Source: Methanobacteriota archaeon (lineage in GTDB: Archaea > Thermoplasmatota > E2 > JACPAO01 > JAHWKR01). From it: a stretch of DNA of 34,565 nucleotides. The stretch's first letter is position 1. Each line of letters begins with the position of its first letter. Under the pieces are notes generated by a model that did no database searches, was not told the origin of the DNA, and worked only from the letters and a program-made list of their open reading frames with translations. Shown here piece by piece: positions 1-8,307 of this stretch. The stretch is taken from contig JAHWKR010000027.1 in the NCBI GenBank assembly GCA_019347805.1, positions 1 to 34,565 of the forward strand. The letters are read 5' to 3'. The position numbers and the translations under genes were made by a program.

Positions 1-74
1 GGGACAGGATGGGCGCCGGCCAAGACCGACATCGCGAGCAAGCCTAGGAGAGAGACGGCGAGCGTGTTGCGCAT
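1..74 (-). CDS. Secreted protein, N-terminal fragment cut by window edge
   Basis: Only the first 24 codons are in the window. They read as a classical signal peptide: MRNT, then a leucine/alanine-rich core, then an Ala-Gly-Ala type cleavage region followed by His-Pro-Val. The ATG (first base at 74) lies 26 nt behind the centre of a TATA-like box at 97-103, which supports both the start and a leaderless transcript. The mature protein lies outside the window, so no function can be given. The signal peptide resembles those of the small secreted proteins at 10745-10933 and 33962-34348. Confidence 0.6.
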   Translation of the reverse strand, partial: MRNTLAVSLLGLLAMSVLAGAHPV

Positions 75-96
75 CGGATCACCGAGCCTGGAGGGG

Positions 97-103
97 TATG
101 TAA
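97..103 (-). promoter_or_regulatory. TATA-like box for the leftmost minus-strand gene
   Basis: On the minus strand this reads TTACATA. Its centre is 26 nt upstream of the ATG at 74, the distance expected for an archaeal leaderless start. The rest of the 75-330 interval shows no gene; a T-rich stretch at 250-260 may belong to the plus-strand promoter of the next gene. Confidence 0.45.
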
Positions 104-330
104 GGGAATACCGGGGGTAAGGGTGCGGGGGCAGGGAGAAGGGTGCGGATGGGGAGGATCATAAGTTATCGAACCGTCAACAAAATGGCTCGATCACTAC
201 CCTCCTCTGTCCGCTTCAAATGCTATTCTTCCAGGCGAGGGCAGGGAGGATTCTAATTTTGGCACACGACGAATAAGAACCCCACGTGTCACGCTCCTTT
301 CCGGTGCTCTTGCACCAGGACGAAAACGCC

Positions 331-1266
331 ATGCGACGAAACCAAAACCACGAAAAAAGGAAGAACTCAAATCCCAGGTGCTGGCTAATAGCGGTTGTAG
401 CCGTGGCTAGTCTTTCCATTCCGACGACCGTCTTCGGGGCGACCCCCGGACCCCACGTCCAGTACACGCCCGACGAAGGGATCTACTGCACGATGGACGA
501 GATTCTCGGCAAAAACGATTTCGACGGTGACGGTACTCCGGATTGCAAGGATAACGATGATGACAACGACGGCCTCACCGACGAGTTCGAAGACAGATAC
601 ATCGGAAACGGTGCCCATATCGATCTGGACCATGACAATGATGGCGTCCTCGATCAATGGGATCTTCTGCCCTCGGACAGAAACGGCAAGGTGCAGGTCG
701 ACTTCCTCGTGGGGACCTGGAGGGATCAATCTGACGGTTGTGATATCGACCACAGTCCCGCTGACCCCTATATGTGGGATCTTGAAGTGAGGAAGCCAGG
801 TGGTTCAAAGGCCGTGAAAATCCCCAAGGAATGGAAAGAAGGCGCCAATATGGACGACTCCACGATCCGGATGCCATCGTCAGCGGAACTCGGTATCGAA
901 CTGTTCCAAGCTAGCGCGGACATCCATGATTGGGAAGGTGTCAACGGCCAAGCGCTTGAGGTCGCGAGCAAATCTCAGCAGGGGACCCCGACCTTCGCAT
1001 TGTATACGACCATGAAGGACCAAGACCTGTTCGACTATGATAACTTCATCATGCTTGACGGTGCCTCGGCAGCTGGCTTACTCGACATCCGCCTGGGCAC
1101 TTCGCAATATTCTGAGATTATCACAGGCAGCGGCACATGCGCGGGGAAGATCGATTACCAAGTGACCAACAACGTGAAGGCACGCCAGGTCCAAAAGGCG
1201 CTGTTGGCGCTCCTTGGAGAACTCGTGACCACTGGGAATTCGTCTGGAGCGATCGGCCCTGATTAG
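331..1266 (+). CDS. Secreted protein with thrombospondin type 3-like Ca-binding repeats
   Basis: This 311-residue protein begins with a basic n-region (MRRNQNHEKRK) and a hydrophobic core ending near VFGA, so it is exported. About residues 60-115 carry Asp-rich loops of the pattern DxDxDGxxD (FDGDGTPDCKDNDDDNDG and DLDHDNDGVLD), typical of thrombospondin type 3 / EF-hand-like calcium-binding repeats. The remaining 190 residues match nothing I recognise. An upstream in-frame GTG at 286 would add 15 residues before the signal peptide; I prefer the ATG at 331, which has AGGA ten bases before it. The stop TAG shares a base with the proposed ATT start of the next gene, so the two are probably co-transcribed and translationally coupled. 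Likely role: calcium-stabilised surface protein (inferred). Confidence 0.75.
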   Translation: MRRNQNHEKRKNSNPRCWLIAVVAVASLSIPTTVFGATPGPHVQYTPDEGIYCTMDEILGKNDFDGDGTPDCKDNDDDNDGLTDEFEDRYIGNGAHIDLDHDNDGVLDQWDLLPSDRNGKVQVDFLVGTWRDQSDGCDIDHSPADPYMWDLEVRKPGGSKAVKIPKEWKEGANMDDSTIRMPSSAELGIELFQASADIHDWEGVNGQALEVASKSQQGTPTFALYTTMKDQDLFDYDNFIMLDGASAAGLLDIRLGTSQYSEIITGSGTCAGKIDYQVTNNVKARQVQKALLALLGELVTTGNSSGAIGPD

Positions 1267-2458
1267 GCGATCCAGTCTTTTCCTTCTTTTCCTTCTGATT
1301 TTTCTTTCGATGCCAGTGTCAGCTTCCGGGCCAGGGTGTGATCTCAACCCGAACGACTCGTTCGAACCCCATGGCCCGATCGTGCTCACGAGTGACAACG
1401 ACCTGTTGATCTCACGTTTGGCAGGGACAAACGGTGTCACCCAAGGGACCGGTCGGTCTGACGACCCATTCGTGATCGAGCGGGTAGAGATCTCGGCTGA
1501 ATCGACGCCGGCTATTCTCTTGACGGATATCACGGCGCACGTGATCATCCGCAACCTCAACGTGGAAGGGAACGGTTCGACCCCTGTCATCTCCTTCAAG
1601 AACGTGGACAATATCGTTCTGGACCGGATCTTTGCACGAGGCGGGACCTTCCAAAGCATCGCTGGAGGATCGATCTCCGTTAAGGACTCCTCCTTCGCAG
1701 GTGTCGGGTTCGATATCGAAGCCGATTCCTATGTCTTCCAGGGATCGACAGCGGTCTTCCCTGAGGATGTCCATCTCAACCAGTTCATGTTAGACTCAGA
1801 AGTTCTTACCTACAAGGCGAACCAGGTAAGGAATTGTTATGGCAGTGAGACGCGGTTTGATATCTATTTAGATATCGAATCGGACACTGCCGAACTAAAT
1901 GGAGTATCTGGCTCGGCTAGCATCACAGTAAGCGGCCCCGGCAGAGCGACTGTCCAATTGGATGAAAACAGCTCTTTCTTCATGGCCCGGGATGGTGCCC
2001 GCCTCAAACTGATAGGGGGTGGTGAAGCGGTGCAGATAAAGTCGATCGGAATGTCTGATTCTGTTGTAGACTTGGAAGGACTTCGAGCGGATTTCGTGTT
2101 CGTTGAGGAGTCCGGAAGCCTTCTCCTTCACAACAGTCAGTTGATGCTAGAGGAGCCAATCTATTTTGCGCAGCCCGGATCGTTAGATATCACGTGCGAC
2201 CATTCCGACATTATCCTGGGAGCAAGTACGTGGACTTCTAGTGATACCTCCCAAATTGCAATCACGGGAAGCGATTGCCACGTTGACGGTCCGCCGACGG
2301 ACAGGAGTGTCATGATGAAGATCACCAATCCACGGGATACCGCACTTTATCCGAGCAGCGAGACAAAAAGCAGTCCAGCCGTCATTAACGGGTTGATGGT
2401 CGCAACATTACTCGGCGTCCTTTTCATCATTAGACGGTCAGACCTTAATGCCCCCTAG
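1262..2458 (+). CDS. Membrane-anchored right-handed beta-helix protein, probable ATT start
   Basis: The first ATG is at 1310, but it falls inside a signal peptide. The same frame upstream reads RRSSLFLLFLLIFLS, then MPVSASG: a basic n-region and a strong hydrophobic core. The only plausible starts for it are ATT at 1262 (sharing a base with the stop of the upstream gene) or CTG at 1259; no ATG, GTG or TTG exists between the in-frame stop at 1226 and position 1310. GGAGCGATC at 1246-1254 resembles an archaeal ribosome binding site seven bases before the ATT. The mature protein has repeated short beta-strand turns of the pectate-lyase-like/NosD type (for example HVIIRNLNVEGNG and NIVLDRIFARGG). 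The C-terminus has one TM helix (INGLMVATLLGVLFII) followed by RR, which would anchor it outside the cell. The beta-helix fold is clear; the ligand is unknown. Confidence 0.75.
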   Translation: MRRSSLFLLFLLIFLSMPVSASGPGCDLNPNDSFEPHGPIVLTSDNDLLISRLAGTNGVTQGTGRSDDPFVIERVEISAESTPAILLTDITAHVIIRNLNVEGNGSTPVISFKNVDNIVLDRIFARGGTFQSIAGGSISVKDSSFAGVGFDIEADSYVFQGSTAVFPEDVHLNQFMLDSEVLTYKANQVRNCYGSETRFDIYLDIESDTAELNGVSGSASITVSGPGRATVQLDENSSFFMARDGARLKLIGGGEAVQIKSIGMSDSVVDLEGLRADFVFVEESGSLLLHNSQLMLEEPIYFAQPGSLDITCDHSDIILGASTWTSSDTSQIAITGSDCHVDGPPTDRSVMMKITNPRDTALYPSSETKSSPAVINGLMVATLLGVLFIIRRSDLNAP

Positions 2459-2504
2459 CCCCATGCGACCCGAATGAAGAAACGGGACCCGCTTTCACGC
2501 ACCA

Positions 2505-2513
2505 TTTAAATAT
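2505..2513 (+). promoter_or_regulatory. TATA box of the beta-helix lipoprotein gene
   Basis: TTTAAATAT is centred 28 nt before the ATG at 2537. Transcription would start within a few bases of the ATG, giving a leaderless or nearly leaderless mRNA. This rules out the in-frame TTG at 2519 as start. Confidence 0.65.
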
Positions 2514-2536
2514 CCACATTGGTCTCTCTCATTCCG

Positions 2537-3814
2537 ATGCGGGCGCTTGGCATTGTCCTCCTCCTTGTCGTGAGCGGCATCCTTGCCGGGTGCACGAGTC
2601 CGCAGGAGTCGGAGGAGAGCGTCCTTGTGACGACCATTCCCGAGGGGCTTGAGACCAGTCCGAGGTTCCTCCAGCATGTCCCGGTGCCTGAGCATCTGTT
2701 GACTCGGCCAACCTATGAGGACGGAGAGGAACGACCTGGTGACGGATACACGGACGACCTTCTCAAGACCCAGCGGAGGATCACCGACCGGTCGTATCGG
2801 GACAAGCCGCTTACGAACGGTTTTGTTCTCAGCGGGCTGGTCGGGACCGCCGAGAAGCCCGTATGTGTTTGTGATCTTGAATTCGTGTTCGAGAACAAAT
2901 CGGCACAAGCATCAACTTCACGACTTGACATCAAGAACTCGATACATGTTCTCGTGGACAATGTGACCGTCTACGGTGGCGGGATCCTGTTCCATGATTC
3001 GGACCATGTAACCATCACCCGGTCAAGATTCATAGATTCTGGAGGAGTGTCTAGTTGGACGAACACCAATGACGGTTTGGTGTATGACAATGACTTCATC
3101 ATCAACTTCGGTCCGACGCACCCCTACGACCACCCTCCGATCTATCATCGTTGTTGGCCGGACACCATCATTTGTGGCGGGACAGGTGTCGCCTTGTTCG
3201 ATGGCGACCGATGGACGATTGAACACAATCATTTCGATGGTGTTTACGGGGTTGGTGGAACAGGTGGCCCAACAGACATTCAGGTCAACCACAATACCTT
3301 CTATAACGGCGGAGGGGTATTTCTTACCGACGGGAAGACCTCAGCGACTTGGAACCTGATGCGGGGCTGGGGGCACGGCAATATCTTTGCAAGTGGTTCG
3401 ACCGAGAGCAGGATCGAGAACAACAGTATTGTTCTTGAAAGCAAGATCGATCATCGGAATCATCTCATCGATCAGCAGTCTGGAGTACTAGTGGTCAATT
3501 GCAAGGCATGCACGATAATCAACAATGACTTTGTTGGTTTTGGTCCCGGTTACCAGCACCGAGGAGGTGGGCGCGTCATAATCGTGGAGACAAGTACCAT
3601 ATATGCAGATGGCAACTACTGGGGAAGCCTCACCGATCCCCGCGAGCCGAATGGCGTATGGATCTGGAATTTCGATCAAAGTCCCGTAGATATCAATCAT
3701 TGGCGACTCGAGCCGCAACACCCGCTCAACGAAGCGGTGGTCACCCCTTACTACGAGGACGCTGAGTTCTGGGCAGGGCTGATTGTCGAAAATCCGAAGC
3801 GGCTTATCCCTTAG
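2537..3814 (+). CDS. Beta-helix lipoprotein
   Basis: A protein of 425 residues. MRALGIVLLLVVSGILAGC is a signal peptide ending in a lipobox (LAGC), so the mature protein should be lipid-anchored on the outer face. The body is a right-handed parallel beta-helix: short strands ending in Asn/Asp/Gly turns recur every 20-25 residues (HVTITRSRFIDSGG, WTIEHNHFDGVYG, CTIINNDFVGFG), as in NosD/pectate-lyase-like periplasmic proteins. It ends with TIYADGNYWGSLTDP, a common closing motif of such helices. It has its own TATA box, so it is transcribed separately from the upstream pair. Its TAG stop overlaps the end of the convergent reading frame extension at 3811. Possible roles are polysaccharide binding or cleavage; no catalytic residues can be assigned. 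Confidence 0.8.
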   Translation: MRALGIVLLLVVSGILAGCTSPQESEESVLVTTIPEGLETSPRFLQHVPVPEHLLTRPTYEDGEERPGDGYTDDLLKTQRRITDRSYRDKPLTNGFVLSGLVGTAEKPVCVCDLEFVFENKSAQASTSRLDIKNSIHVLVDNVTVYGGGILFHDSDHVTITRSRFIDSGGVSSWTNTNDGLVYDNDFIINFGPTHPYDHPPIYHRCWPDTIICGGTGVALFDGDRWTIEHNHFDGVYGVGGTGGPTDIQVNHNTFYNGGGVFLTDGKTSATWNLMRGWGHGNIFASGSTESRIENNSIVLESKIDHRNHLIDQQSGVLVVNCKACTIINNDFVGFGPGYQHRGGGRVIIVETSTIYADGNYWGSLTDPREPNGVWIWNFDQSPVDINHWRLEPQHPLNEAVVTPYYEDAEFWAGLIVENPKRLIP

Positions 3815-3972
3815 TTGAGCGGCATGTTCCTCGGGAGCGGATCATACTGGACCGGGTCCCATAGCTCCCAGTGCAACTCGATGTACTGGTTGCGCACCAC
3901 GCGCCCCAGATCATTCAGGACGAGATAGGACGTCTGATGAAGGCGCGTTTTTCCCACGGAATCCAGATTGAA
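3811..3972 (-). other. In-frame 53-codon continuation beyond the amber stop of the large surface protein
   Basis: Directly after the TAG at 3973-3975 the same minus frame stays open for 53 codons and ends at TAA (3811-3813). The peptide begins FNLDSVGKTRLHQTSYLVLN and ends DPLPRNMPLN. Its composition (alternating hydrophobic and polar residues, Trp and Tyr present) looks like ordinary coding sequence, and without it a gap of 158 bases would remain between the convergent genes. It is either translated by read-through, or the TAG is a recent nonsense mutation or a sequence error (CAG to TAG would restore Gln). Confidence 0.6.
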
Positions 3973-6900
3973 CTAAACTACTATGTCGACGAACTGCACA
4001 CCATCGAAAGTGTTGCCAGGGAATCGTACGTCATACTCGACTATCCGGCCTGTCTCTAATGGCGTTTTCGACCAGCGTTTATCGCAGCTCTGGTCCGTTA
4101 GTAGTGTCAACCGGCCGAGGTCGCTACCAAGGACAGCCGAACCACTCGTTCCCAGAGCGATCGCTTTTCGTGCTTTGATCGAACCAGAATCGACAAATTC
4201 ACCGCTACATAAGAACATCCCACTCGCGACATCGATCCGATGGTAGTTGGGCAGTGCTGAATAATCGCCTGGAAGTCGCTCGGGCAAAGTGACACGTCTG
4301 GAGCCAGAACCGGTCAATGCAGGATCCGACTTCATCCCGGTCTCCAGCCAAACCGTATCTGGGCTGTGGGGGACAGTGGCATGTTTTAGGACGACCACCT
4401 CATGGTCACCGATTGCATACGGCGACGCCTTCGCCTTGACCAGACCGGTCCGTGGATCATGCGTGAGGACCTCTTCGAGGGTATCCGCAGTGAACAACCA
4501 CGATTTTGCTCCGTCTGAGGCGAGAACGGGCACAGATTCATAAAAAGCCGGCTTCGTCAAGGGCAACACCGGTAGTGAGCGATTCCACATGGAATCCAGA
4601 GAATGTGACTCCACCGCCACGATGCAGTCCAAGCACTTGAAATCGGAAGAACGTTCGATACTCACACCGTCGACCCTGAGAACCAGTTCTGGGAACTCGT
4701 CTGCATTGCTGGCGGTGACGTGAACGATATGGTCGCCGGGACCAACCTCGAAAGGTTCGCCAGGAACCAGATTTTGCTCCTCAGACATCGTCTCGATCCT
4801 GAAAGCCGTCTCTTGTGGCCAGTCGTCTTCCACAATCTCAAGAACGCTCCCGGTCATGTTTACCAGGAACGAGTAAGCCTGAGGATTGCCGTTGAGTGGC
4901 AGGAGCTTGGTCGAGTTGACCAACCAGACCGGTCCAGGTCCGCCTGAGGCACGATTGACTACAATTTCGCTAGATTGCAGGAATGCCGGTGTTCCTCCGT
5001 CGAATCGGACAACGCCAGAGTCTGTAACAAGGCCACCTTCGCGATGGCTGCGTGTGGAGTTTTTGAATGAGATTGAATTATGGGCAGGATAGGAGATCGC
5101 TCGTTCACCATTGTGAACTTGGACTTCGCCTTCCTGTACAAAGACAAGATTCAACGATGCCGAAAGAGCACCATGAGTCGGAGAAATGGTTGTGTTCGAC
5201 CAAGTTCGACTGCCATTCACCCATACTCCCGACTCCGACCAGCCACCGAGGCCGCCCCCGTTGAAGTGTGCCCCGCTACAAGAGCAGGAGATGTTGATAA
5301 GGGAGGTGCCGGGTCTAGCGTTACCAAAATCCCAGATTCTCACTGAAGTTTCTTTCTCCTTTGAGAGTGTCGTAATAATGCCCGGTCCATGTTCCGTCTC
5401 AGTGAGGCCCAGTAATTTTGAATCCTGCAGGGTCGGATGCCTCCAGCTTACGACCCCTGGCCACTTCGCAAAGGTGTTGTCATCCCGCACAAACAGACCA
5501 TGACCGTTCCCTCCAAACACAAAATCGATGATTTTACCACCCTGCGTGATCGGCACCTCAACCTCACTCCCCCACGTCTCCCCTCCATCCTCCGTCTTCC
5601 AGATCCATCCCATCTCGCTTGCCAGATAACCGGTCTGCCCATCGACCCAACTGAGCCCGACGAAAACGTCCCCCGGCAACAACGTGACGTTATCCGGAAC
5701 ATACCAATCCCGTCCCAACATCGGTTGCACCCCGTCGATCACCTGATACCCGCGATCGCTCCATGCCGCCAACACTTCGACACCCGAACTCTCGGTCCAC
5801 TTCTCCAAAGTCGTGTTGTGCGTATCCTCCAACCACAACCCTTTCAGCGGGTCCCCGTGGTCTCCGATCCGCCATCGTTCCTCGAGCGTCGTGCCGTTGT
5901 ATCGAATCACCTGACCGGTCGATACCCCCAACACCATGTCGCAGGCGCCAAAAGGAGCGAACCGGCCTTCCTGTAGCGTGACAGCAAGAGCTCCAGCCTT
6001 TGCAGTACTACCGGTCTGGATCCCGGTGTCCCATGTGAAGGTCGCGGGACGCGGACTGAGGTCATCGATGCCGTCGGGCTCCGAATGAGTGTCGCCCGAA
6101 AACGGCCACTTGTTTCCTTCCAGGAGATACGAAACGAACCGCACGCCAGGACCACAATCGCGCGCAGAGAGTTCAGCGACACGCCCCAAGCTCGGGGCCT
6201 TCCGTTCCGTATCGCCTCTCGCCCCGATGATCTTGAGCCAGTTCACCGCCCCCTCCTTCACCCCGACCACGATCTCATCTTCCCCATCGGAATCGATGTC
6301 CATCACGACCGGTGCACTGGTGATCTCGTCCCCAAGGTCGATATCCCAAATTTTCAGGTCCGGCAACAACACGCCATCGAGGGCCACCATGTGCCCATTG
6401 GCATAAGCCACGATCAGATCTTCGACTCCATCGCTGTTGGCATGGATCCAGCCGAACCCGACGACAGCGGGCCCCCGTTCCAACAACAGCGGATGTTCCA
6501 CAGATGTGTGGGGCTTGCCGACGATCTTGCCGAGCGAGTCTGAGACGTTCAACCGCACCTTGACCGAATCGGGGTCGACGTCCTGCAACGAACGCAACGT
6601 CTTGAGCAGGTGTCCGGTGTCGAACGTCACGGTGGCGGTCCCGGTGCGCGGCATCATGTACGGCTCGACCCCGAGGTGCATGGTCCGATGGGCGTCCTGG
6701 ATGTCCTCCAAAGCCGGTACGGGGTCGGCGAGGACGGTCACATCGAGACGACCCGGGGCGACCTCGCTCGAGACGTTATACGGGACCTGGAGGCTGTGGA
6801 GCCCAGGCAAGAGGCCAGGCAATGAGACGGTATGGGTCCCAGGTCGCCCCAAGGGGTGAACGGCGAAGTTCTCGTCGTCGACAAGCAGCGACGGATGGCC

Positions 6901-8286
6901 ATGATGGCGCACATAGGCATGCTCAGCATGCCGTGTCGAGGCGACCGGGACCGTGTAGGCCTTGCTGGTGTGCGGCGCGACCGTGAGGTCCTTCGTCGTC
7001 GACAAGACCGCCGTACCGTTCGCTCCGTCGATGGTGAGCGACCAATCCGTGCCCATATAGGTCTCATCGAGGAAGAGATGGGACGACTTCTCGAAGACGA
7101 TCGTGACATCCTGCACGACCAACGTGTCGGAGGTCGGATTGTGGACCAGGATGCGCCACGGTACCGGCGACAACGGCACCGGGTCGGGTCGGTCGAGGGA
7201 TACCCATGGCTTGAGGTCCTCCACGGCGAAGGGGTCGTGCAGCGCCAAGTGGGCCCGCGAGGCATGGGCGGTCGTCGCCTCCACCTGAAGCACCCCCACC
7301 GGGGCCAATGGTCGTGCAAGCGGCTGCTCCAGGGTGAAGTTGAGCCACGCCTCGCCCGCCGAATCGCGGCTCGGCCCCGTGTAGGAGAGCCCGACATGCT
7401 CCGGGTCCCGCCATTGCACACGCCACTGGCCATCCTCCTCGATGGAGAGGTTGCCCCACCCGGTCGGTGGTGAGACATGATACGCCTCACCCGTCGAGAT
7501 GAAGTCGCTCTTGTTACCCAACACGCCGGGAGTGATCTTCATGCGGACCTCCCATGTCCGGTTCGTGTCCTTCTCACCCAACACGGCGGTCGTCTGCGAC
7601 GAGACCGGGGCCTCAAACTCATCGACGAACGTGAAGACCGGTGGATCATCGCCGACCCCGAGCTGCGACAACCTGTGGTTCCCGGTCAGCGTCATTGTCA
7701 CCGGGTCGCCATCATGCGTCCCCTCCAAGCGCACATGATGCACCTCGCCCTCGTAATGCGGGACCCGCAAGCCCCAGAACGGCGTCAAGGTCAGATCGAC
7801 CGGTTGGCCAGGGGCGACAGGCGTGACGCCCGGTTGGATGCTGGTGATGCCCCATTCCGGATTGAAGAGGTCGTTGCTGGCCGCCACGGGAGCGCCCGGA
7901 TTGTACGCCCCCTGATACATCGTCAAGCCCCCATAGTCGGTCTCCAGATACGACATCCCCTCCACTCCTGTGTGGAAATAACGGTAAAGCAGGACGCGGA
8001 ACGGATCCCGCTCGCCCTCGTACGCCTCGACAAGAAGTTGCTCCATGTAGGAACCAAAGTGGACGCTGGTGTTGGTGGACTCCTTCATCAGCATCGTATC
8101 GGCCCAACTCTCAATATGGCCCTGGTCGACATAGGCCTCCTCTTCGAGACCGATCGAGGTCATGTTGATGTTGGCGACAATGGTGACCCCCATCGTGACC
8201 AAGCCGACGACGATGAGCGCCTCGATGACGTTCAAGTTGCCGTGGTCGTCACGAGAGAAACGATGGCCCTTCCGTCGTCTCACCAT
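3973..8286 (-). CDS. Very large pilin-anchored surface protein with FG-GAP and YCF48-like repeats
   Basis: This 1437-residue protein starts at the ATG at 8286, 26 nt after a TATA box. The N-terminus is archaeal type-IV-pilin-like: a basic stretch, DDHGNLNVIEALIVVGL, then one TM helix. About residues 140-560 are beta-rich, extracellular-looking sequence with putative N-glycosylation sequons. About residues 590-680 hold two FG-GAP/VCBS-type integrin-like units (HANSDGVEDLIVAYANG and DIDSDGEDEIVVG). Near residue 860 is a YCF48/BNR-like unit (GWIWKTEDGGETWGSE). The protein therefore looks like a beta-propeller displayed on the cell surface; ligand unknown. The reading frame is cut by TAG 3973-3975 but continues open for 53 codons (separate entry). 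The 3' third is visibly AT-richer than the 5' half. Confidence 0.8.
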   Translation of the reverse strand: MVRRRKGHRFSRDDHGNLNVIEALIVVGLVTMGVTIVANINMTSIGLEEEAYVDQGHIESWADTMLMKESTNTSVHFGSYMEQLLVEAYEGERDPFRVLLYRYFHTGVEGMSYLETDYGGLTMYQGAYNPGAPVAASNDLFNPEWGITSIQPGVTPVAPGQPVDLTLTPFWGLRVPHYEGEVHHVRLEGTHDGDPVTMTLTGNHRLSQLGVGDDPPVFTFVDEFEAPVSSQTTAVLGEKDTNRTWEVRMKITPGVLGNKSDFISTGEAYHVSPPTGWGNLSIEEDGQWRVQWRDPEHVGLSYTGPSRDSAGEAWLNFTLEQPLARPLAPVGVLQVEATTAHASRAHLALHDPFAVEDLKPWVSLDRPDPVPLSPVPWRILVHNPTSDTLVVQDVTIVFEKSSHLFLDETYMGTDWSLTIDGANGTAVLSTTKDLTVAPHTSKAYTVPVASTRHAEHAYVRHHGHPSLLVDDENFAVHPLGRPGTHTVSLPGLLPGLHSLQVPYNVSSEVAPGRLDVTVLADPVPALEDIQDAHRTMHLGVEPYMMPRTGTATVTFDTGHLLKTLRSLQDVDPDSVKVRLNVSDSLGKIVGKPHTSVEHPLLLERGPAVVGFGWIHANSDGVEDLIVAYANGHMVALDGVLLPDLKIWDIDLGDEITSAPVVMDIDSDGEDEIVVGVKEGAVNWLKIIGARGDTERKAPSLGRVAELSARDCGPGVRFVSYLLEGNKWPFSGDTHSEPDGIDDLSPRPATFTWDTGIQTGSTAKAGALAVTLQEGRFAPFGACDMVLGVSTGQVIRYNGTTLEERWRIGDHGDPLKGLWLEDTHNTTLEKWTESSGVEVLAAWSDRGYQVIDGVQPMLGRDWYVPDNVTLLPGDVFVGLSWVDGQTGYLASEMGWIWKTEDGGETWGSEVEVPITQGGKIIDFVFGGNGHGLFVRDDNTFAKWPGVVSWRHPTLQDSKLLGLTETEHGPGIITTLSKEKETSVRIWDFGNARPGTSLINISCSCSGAHFNGGGLGGWSESGVWVNGSRTWSNTTISPTHGALSASLNLVFVQEGEVQVHNGERAISYPAHNSISFKNSTRSHREGGLVTDSGVVRFDGGTPAFLQSSEIVVNRASGGPGPVWLVNSTKLLPLNGNPQAYSFLVNMTGSVLEIVEDDWPQETAFRIETMSEEQNLVPGEPFEVGPGDHIVHVTASNADEFPELVLRVDGVSIERSSDFKCLDCIVAVESHSLDSMWNRSLPVLPLTKPAFYESVPVLASDGAKSWLFTADTLEEVLTHDPRTGLVKAKASPYAIGDHEVVVLKHATVPHSPDTVWLETGMKSDPALTGSGSRRVTLPERLPGDYSALPNYHRIDVASGMFLCSGEFVDSGSIKARKAIALGTSGSAVLGSDLGRLTLLTDQSCDKRWSKTPLETGRIVEYDVRFPGNTFDGVQFVDIVV

Positions 8287-8307
8287 GTAGGACACGTCGC
8301 CCCATGG

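Noticed and set aside
3973-3975. General use of TAG as a pyrrolysine codon
   Set aside because: Many other genes here end at TAG in tight operon or convergent contexts, so TAG works as a normal stop.
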